NCBI GenBank assembly: GCA_903873295.1
Contig: CAIQNV010000020.1
Coordinates: 1-64,000, forward strand
Direction of reading: 5' to 3'
Source: an uncultured Elusimicrobia bacterium
GTDB lineage: Bacteria; Elusimicrobiota; Elusimicrobia; Elusimicrobiales; UBA9959
Length of the DNA: 64,000 nucleotides
The notes below the pieces were generated by a model. The model searched no databases. It worked only from the letters and a program-made list of their open reading frames with translations, and was not told where the DNA came from. Positions 57,993-64,000 of this stretch are shown here, in pieces. Each line of letters starts with the position of its first letter. Within the stretch, counting starts at the first letter, position 1. Made by a program: the position numbers and the translations under genes.

Positions 57993-58571
57993 CTATTTGC
58001 GCGCGTACGTTATCGTGACATCGTACCAGCCGTCAACGTACATGGGGTTTTGTATCACTTGCGCCGCAATATAGGACAAACCCGCCTCCGCCATATTGCC
58101 TTTCGCCTCCGCTAATCTTTTATCGATAGCCGGCTTGGTTTCATTCGTCAGGATCTGAAAAGCCTGCATGACCGGAAGATCGACAGGCACGTACTTTGTG
58201 AGGACATAAGCTATTTTAACCCGGAACGCGGAGTCTATTCCTCCGATTACATAAGCAAAACCGCCGTCCTGCAGGTTCTGCCGGGTTTCCGCGAATTTTT
58301 TCGAAGCTTCTTCAGAACTGCCTGTTTGGATTTCTATCAGATCTACCATTAGGGATTTAACCAGTTCGGGCCCATGAGCTGCTCTTTGGACGGAAGGTTC
58401 TGGAAGCCGCGGGGCTGAAGCTTCAGCGGATCGGATCCCGGCAGCGCCGGAATTCCGGAGTCTGGTCATAAGCGTGTCGGCGCCGCCCCGCATCGCCTCG
58501 AAGCCGGTCCCGGAAAAAACCGGAGTCGCTAAGCCGAATAATATAAATCCCGCGGATAATGCTTTTTTCAT
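57993..58571 (-). CDS. Hypothetical secreted protein
   Basis: Signal peptide MKKALSAGFILFGLATPVFSG. Confidence 0.65.
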   Translation of the reverse strand: MKKALSAGFILFGLATPVFSGTGFEAMRGGADTLMTRLRNSGAAGIRSAEASAPRLPEPSVQRAAHGPELVKSLMVDLIEIQTGSSEEASKKFAETRQNLQDGGFAYVIGGIDSAFRVKIAYVLTKYVPVDLPVMQAFQILTNETKPAIDKRLAEAKGNMAEAGLSYIAAQVIQNPMYVDGWYDVTITYARK

Positions 58572-58886
58572 AATTTTCCCCTTAAAATCTGCGCGTATTT
58601 TCTGTGCTGCTAATGACAGTATAACTAATTATTTAAACAGGCCATAATGGCAGAAAGAGCCGGACAAGGGGGGCGCAATAAAGAGCGAAAAAAACTGTTT
58701 ATATTTTCTTCACTATTCCTTCGGGATTTGCCGGCAAATATCGTGTATATCTATAATACCTGAAGTATTGCGGGAATGACAGAATATTGGAGAGGGAGAC
58801 CGGGCAACCAAATGCCTCCCGGACGCAGTTACTCCATTGTTCTGTATTTTCAGGAAGTTATATTTATTCCGGCAGATTTTTACCGT

Positions 58887-60752
58887 ATGAGCTTCACCCG
58901 GGAACTTTTACTTTCGGCGCTTTTGGCCCGCCTCCTGTGCGGGCCGGCGGCGTTTGCCGCTGAATTTGAAGTTCTGGACAGACTCTCGGTGGACGGCTAC
59001 TCCGTGCTCAGGGGCTCGGCGGATATCTCCGGCAGCGGCTTCTCCGTGGGCGGCTCCACTTTTGTGGTGAAGGCCGGCAATGTCGGCATCGGAACGGCGG
59101 CGCCGACTGCAAAACTGCAGGTTTTCGGCGGAAGAGTTTATAACATAGCCAGCAATGAGCCGTATAGTTTCGCGGCGCAATACGGCGCAGGGGCAGGACA
59201 ATTCTATTTTGGGGCGACAAACGCGGTCGCCGCCGACGGGGTGTTCAGCAACTCGGCGGGCACGGAACGTGTACGGATCACCGACGGGGGGAACGTCGGC
59301 ATCGGTACAGCGGGACCTTATTCTATCCTGGATGTCCGGGGCAAGGTCCTTTTAGGCAACTACGACTCCAATCCTGTGATCTCCGGCGGCCAGCTGGAAG
59401 TTCGTGCGCCGGGCGGTACTGAAACGCGCCAGGATATTTGGCAGGCAGGGCAAGGCCTCATGTCCCTGGGCTTGAAGGCCGGCGGCTCCAATGTTTATAT
59501 TACCAACAATTATACAGGAACGGACTTCGGTGCCGCCGGTAAGAGCATAACTATAAATACCAGCGGCAATGTCGGCATCGGAACGACCAGCCCCGCGTAC
59601 GGGCTGGAGGTTATAAACTCGGCGGGCATGCGTTTTTCAACCACGTCTACGGCAGGCTACGGATTATATCTTTATGGCGCTGGCAATGTCGGTGTTTACG
59701 AGCCTTTGGATATAACTCCTGACGCGGGGGGAGCGGGGCAGCTTAAATTAGGGGGGAACGGCTATACGGGTTTTATCGCCCTGGACGGAACCGCGATGCG
59801 CCTCGGGCATAATTCCGCTTCCAGAGAGCTGCGCTTCCAAACGGATGAAACGGACAGGCTTGCTATTCAAGCCGGCGGCAATGTCGGCATCGGGACTACG
59901 GTGCCGGGTTCTCTTCTTCAGGTGGCGGGTACTTTAAGCGCCGGTCGGAATCTTCAGGTCGACACAAGCGGGCTTCTTACGGCCCGCTACGATAATAACG
60001 GATTAAACTTCCCCTTAAATCTCCATAACAGAGGGATCACCGCCGCGAGCCAGGGAGCGGGTATTTTTTTCGGCCTCGCCGATAGTGTCAGCGCAGCTGT
60101 CAGCGCCGCTGCGATCGGCGCTGTTTCCGAAAACGCTACATATGCTGGCGCGACCGCGGATGCCTCAATTATTTTTCAGGCGGCTCAAGACGGAGCTTTG
60201 AGCGAACGAATGAGGATCAAAAGTAACGGCAACGTCGGCATCGGAACGACGAACCCGTCCACAAAACTCGTTGTTAGCGGTACGATCACCGCCGACGCGG
60301 TTTATGCCCCTAACATCTTACTGCAAACAGTTTATAAGACCTGGAGCACGGCAACAACCAACGCTTCAGTGCAGACATATGTTGATGTGACCGACAGCGA
60401 CCTATCAATTACGGCTAAAAGAACAGGCTCAGTTTTTAAAGTAACCGTTATTGCACAGGGTTATCAGGCCACAGGGAACGGGAGCAATATAGGCATTAAA
60501 TATGTCGGGACAGATACGTTGATCGCCGGGGTGAACGGGGCTGCGGGCGATACCTGGTTGGGTATAGGTAATGGCATCGCAACCACCTCCTGGTCCATAA
60601 CAAGAGTTAAGTTCCATAGCCCATTAGTGGTTGCAGGTAATAGTTATACTTACAGGGCGATGCTGGGCAAGTGGAGTACCGGCACGAACTATCTCAATTA
60701 TGCGGGCTATAGCGGGGAGTCGATCATTATAATAGAAGAAATCGCGCAGTAG
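58887..60752 (+). CDS. Secreted VGIGT-repeat surface protein, array member 1
   Basis: AAFAAEFEVLDRLSVDGYSVLRGSADISGSGFSVGGSTFVVKAGNVGIGTAAP; further NVGIGT repeats. Confidence 0.8.
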   Translation: MSFTRELLLSALLARLLCGPAAFAAEFEVLDRLSVDGYSVLRGSADISGSGFSVGGSTFVVKAGNVGIGTAAPTAKLQVFGGRVYNIASNEPYSFAAQYGAGAGQFYFGATNAVAADGVFSNSAGTERVRITDGGNVGIGTAGPYSILDVRGKVLLGNYDSNPVISGGQLEVRAPGGTETRQDIWQAGQGLMSLGLKAGGSNVYITNNYTGTDFGAAGKSITINTSGNVGIGTTSPAYGLEVINSAGMRFSTTSTAGYGLYLYGAGNVGVYEPLDITPDAGGAGQLKLGGNGYTGFIALDGTAMRLGHNSASRELRFQTDETDRLAIQAGGNVGIGTTVPGSLLQVAGTLSAGRNLQVDTSGLLTARYDNNGLNFPLNLHNRGITAASQGAGIFFGLADSVSAAVSAAAIGAVSENATYAGATADASIIFQAAQDGALSERMRIKSNGNVGIGTTNPSTKLVVSGTITADAVYAPNILLQTVYKTWSTATTNASVQTYVDVTDSDLSITAKRTGSVFKVTVIAQGYQATGNGSNIGIKYVGTDTLIAGVNGAAGDTWLGIGNGIATTSWSITRVKFHSPLVVAGNSYTYRAMLGKWSTGTNYLNYAGYSGESIIIIEEIAQ

Positions 60753-60769
60753 TCTGATAAGGACGACGC

Positions 60770-61999
60770 GTGCGTCGGCGGCGAATTATGCGAAAAGGGA
60801 TGGCAAAACCGGCGGTATTTTTATGCCTCTCCTGCTTTAGCCTGGCGGGCGGAGCGGCGTTTGCCGCTGAATTTGAAGTTCTGGACAGACTCTCGGTGGA
60901 CGGCTACTCCGTGCTCAGGGGCTCGGCGGATATCTCCGGCAGCGGCTTCTCCGTGGGCGGCTCCGCTTTTGTGGTAAGAAGCGGCAATGTCGGCATCGGA
61001 ACGGCGGCGCCGTTCAGCGTGCTGGAGGTCCTGAAAACAGTGAACGGCGCCGTATCTCCCGCGACTTCGGGAACGGCGGACCCGACGGTGGTTTCCCGGT
61101 TTCATTACGGAACGGTCGGGCTGGATATAGGGGTACTGGACGGGGGTTCGGGATTCATCCAAAATCGTAATGTAAGCAACCTGGCGGCCAATTATTCTTT
61201 GTTGTTAAATCCAAACGGAGGCAATGTCGGTATCGGGACTACGGCTCCCGCGGCCAAACTTGAGATTACAGGAATATCGGGAGCAGGTAACGCCGGGGAT
61301 TTCCCCGTTAATATACAAGGCGGCGAGTACACGGAATCCGACCTGTATATTCTCAATAGCAGGAGCCTAAATGCCGGTGTCGGTTTTGCTGCGAAGGTGT
61401 TAGGTGTCAATATTCAAAATGCGGTAGGCTCGGCAAATCAGGTGTATTTAAGAAGTAATAATGGCGGTATTACAAGCGCCGGGGCGATTTATCTGGGACC
61501 TGATAATGTGAACCAGGGAATCTTTGGAATTCTCGGCACTCCCGATACGACAGCGCCCGGCACGGCTTTGAACGAATATTTCACCGTAAAAGGCGGCGGC
61601 AACATCGGCATAGGGACGACGGCGCCGGCGGATAGATTCCATGTCGCAGGTGAATCCAGGCTGCAGCCCTCGAGCGGCTCAGGGTATGGCAGAAGTCAAA
61701 TAATTCCAATGGTAAGTGTTAAGTCGGCCTATGGATATAATGTTTGGGGGAACTATTTTACTCCTCCGGTTTATACTTCGGGCGAAATAACAATAGGCGC
61801 GGTCAATGCTTCGGCCGCGTACGGGTATATGGCTAAACTTTACTGGTCTTTTGGCGGAACCGACAGGATGTTCCTGGCGGAGGAAAAATTAGGCGCGACA
61901 AAGCTGGACTGGAGGCTCAATGGAGATACTATCCAGGTTATGGACACCTACAACTATGATACCCAGATCGTCGGGTATGTCACCTATCTCAAACAATAA
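60770..61999 (+). CDS. Secreted VGIGT-repeat surface protein, array member 2
   Basis: Same N-terminal cassette as 58887-60752; different C-terminus. Confidence 0.8.
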   Translation: MRRRRIMRKGMAKPAVFLCLSCFSLAGGAAFAAEFEVLDRLSVDGYSVLRGSADISGSGFSVGGSAFVVRSGNVGIGTAAPFSVLEVLKTVNGAVSPATSGTADPTVVSRFHYGTVGLDIGVLDGGSGFIQNRNVSNLAANYSLLLNPNGGNVGIGTTAPAAKLEITGISGAGNAGDFPVNIQGGEYTESDLYILNSRSLNAGVGFAAKVLGVNIQNAVGSANQVYLRSNNGGITSAGAIYLGPDNVNQGIFGILGTPDTTAPGTALNEYFTVKGGGNIGIGTTAPADRFHVAGESRLQPSSGSGYGRSQIIPMVSVKSAYGYNVWGNYFTPPVYTSGEITIGAVNASAAYGYMAKLYWSFGGTDRMFLAEEKLGATKLDWRLNGDTIQVMDTYNYDTQIVGYVTYLKQ

Positions 62000-62097
62000 C
62001 GGGTATACGTGATGCTGCGCATTAACCAAATAATTTACGGCCAAGTTCCGGTTAGCTTGGGAAATACGGGCGTTTTTATAACTGCGACAGTAAAGAT

Positions 62098-63740
62098 ATG
62101 GAAAACAGGGTAAAAATATTGGCGGTAGTTTTTACACTTTCCGGACTCGGCCTGGCGGGCGGGGCGGCGTTTGCCGCCGAATTTGAAGTTCTGGACAGAC
62201 TCTCAGTGGACGGCTACTCCGTGCTCAGGGGCTCGGCGGATATCTCCGGCAGCGGCTTCTCCGTGGGCGGCTCCACTTTTGTGGTGAAGGCCGGCAATGT
62301 CGGCATTGGGACCACAGCTGCCGTCGCTTTGTTGTCTCTGGGCAATGGGAACGCTCAGCCATTACCGGCCGGGACCAAGCTCTGGATAGGCGGCACAGGC
62401 AGCAGTCAGATACGTTCCAGGATCAGTTTAGGTGTAGATCCCAATGTGGATTACGGCGCTTACATCGCGGCCTCGTCTTTTGGCGCAGGCGGAACCGACC
62501 AGGCTTTGGAACTAGGTTCAAGAGGCGGCGGGGCCGATCAGCCGGCTGTGTATTTGCGGAACAGCAATGTCGGTGTTGGCATAGCAGGTCCCCAAGCCAA
62601 TCTTCATGTGTCGGGGCGTGTAGGTATTGTCGCCAACGGTTACAGGGATTTTTCATTAGGAGCCGGGCGCGCTGACGGCGCTGGTCATGGGTATCCGGAT
62701 GCGTCTGCCGTGGATGGTAATGGGTCGTTCGCAATAAGAGATCAGTGGGAACAAAAAGATCGAATAAGGATTGACAATAGCGGCAACGTCGGCATCGGAA
62801 CTACGGGGCCGACTAGCCTGGCCGCGTATAAAACGGAAATTTATGGGGCTGATCCGCATTTAGGATTAAGCGGCAGCGTTAATGGCGTCGGGCAGCTTGT
62901 CGGGCTTGAATTCAATCAAATGACGACCTCCGCTCCGCAAACCCGCCCGGGCGGAGCGATAAAATCGGCGGCCTCCGGCACCTATACCGGCGGAAGCGGC
63001 GGCACATATAATTCCGACCTGGCTTTCTATACGGGCGCGGGCGGTACGAATACCGAGCGGATACGGATCCTGAGCGGCGGCAATATTGGCATAGGCACTA
63101 CAAACCCGGGCTGGCAGGCGGTTATTAGCGGAGCTGCCCAGACCACCGCGAATATTACTGACGGCGGCAGTAAAGGTGCGACATTGCTTTTAGCCGGGAG
63201 TGATGCCGGGGTGGGGGCGGGCGGGGCTTTGTTATTCGGCGTGGAAAACAGCGGCAATAACGCCCCGAATAATTTTTTGCGGGGCTCAAAGGTTTGAATA
63301 CAAATGGCAGCGGGTATACTACCGGGGATCTGGCGTTTTCAATGAGAAGCGCGGCTTCAGACACCGCCCTGACCGAACGGATGAGAATAACCTCCGGCGG
63401 CAATGTCGGCATCGGGACTACGAACCCCGGGGCGACCTTGGAAGTAAAAGGCACCATGAAAGTATTCGGGGCATGGGAAAGCAAAAGCCTGAACACGGTT
63501 TACCAGGCGGATACGGACGGGTTTGCCGTGGTGCAGGGGTATCAGAACGTGAATGTCGGGCAGGTGGCTTTGTATACCGATAGTAATAATCCTCCCACAA
63601 CTCAACGGGGGCGGATAGCTTTTGATCAAGGTTCGTATACAGTTAGCGGCACCATTACCTGCCCTGTAAAAAAAGGCGACTATTGGAAAGTCACCGGTGC
63701 CGGCACACAGGTTATCTATTGGATACCATTAGGGAATTGA
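62098..63740 (+). CDS. Secreted VGIGT-repeat surface protein, array member 3, frameshifted at a T6 tract (0-frame stops 63297; continuation 63294-63740)
   Basis: Same N-terminal cassette; adding one T at 63273-63278 gives NNFFAGLKGLNTNGSGYTTGDLAFSMRS... through 63740. Confidence 0.7.
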
Positions 63741-63780
63741 AAACTAAGTGTCACGGGACGCTGCGGGGCCTTATAAATAA

Positions 63781-63816
63781 AACGGGCGGAGCTTTTTAAG
63801 GCTCCGCCCGTTTTTA
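63781..63816. terminator. Rho-independent terminator between convergent genes
   Basis: aacgggcggagctttttaaggctccgcccgttttta. Confidence 0.85.
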
Positions 63817-63832
63817 AGTTCCCTGTTGCAGC

Positions 63833-64000
63833 TTACACAAGGCCCTGGGCCATCATGGCTTCGGCTACTTTCTTGAAGCCGGCTATGTTCGCTCCCGCCA
63901 CGTAGTTGCCGGGGATGCCGGCTTCTTTCGCCGCAGTCACGCAGGCAGTATGGATATTAACCATAATGCTGTGCAGGTGCTTGTCCACCTCTTCCGCGGA
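63833..64000 (-). CDS. gdhA: Glutamate dehydrogenase, C-terminal end (partial, runs off the window)
   Basis: Reverse strand: SAEEVDKHLHSIMVNIHTACVTAAKEAGIPGNYVAGANIAGFKKVAEAMMAQGLV*. Confidence 0.85.
   Translation of the reverse strand, partial: SAEEVDKHLHSIMVNIHTACVTAAKEAGIPGNYVAGANIAGFKKVAEAMMAQGLV

Noticed and set aside
58887-63740. Prophage tail-fibre module
   Set aside because: VGIGT repeats occur in phage fibres, but no capsid, terminase, tail, integrase or lysis genes are nearby and each protein has its own signal peptide.

Overview
High-GC bacterial chromosome window. Gene content and style would fit an Elusimicrobiota-like Gram-negative, but that assignment is inference only. Most of the window is housekeeping and metabolism: recG, the nrdR-nrdD-nrdG-dut group, ssb, trpS-scpA-scpB, galT-glgA, pruA, an M32 carboxypeptidase, sensor kinases, one tRNA-Arg, and the C-terminal end of a glutamate dehydrogenase at the right edge. 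The parts most worth a second look are: (1) a tandem pair of near-identical ~100-nt structured non-coding units at 9.23-9.52 kb, each preceded on the minus strand by the same -10 box and 11-bp-phased TTGAGC direct repeats, next to an OmpR-family response regulator; (2) a ~9 kb tungstate/molybdate locus (29.4-38.5 kb) joining an outer-membrane channel, a Tup-type ABC transporter and molybdopterin cofactor genes; (3) an array of 'VGIGT' repeat surface proteins at 58.8-63.7 kb that share a nearly identical 159-bp 5' cassette but have divergent C-termini, with one member broken at a T6 tract; (4) a secreted 26-residue two-cysteine repeat protein at 38.6-39.6 kb; (5) at least three families of dispersed intergenic palindromic repeats, one copy of which has its interior inverted; (6) an NrdD with a redoxin-like domain after the glycyl-radical region, whose tail is frameshifted. 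Family names come from reading translations by eye. No database search was run.
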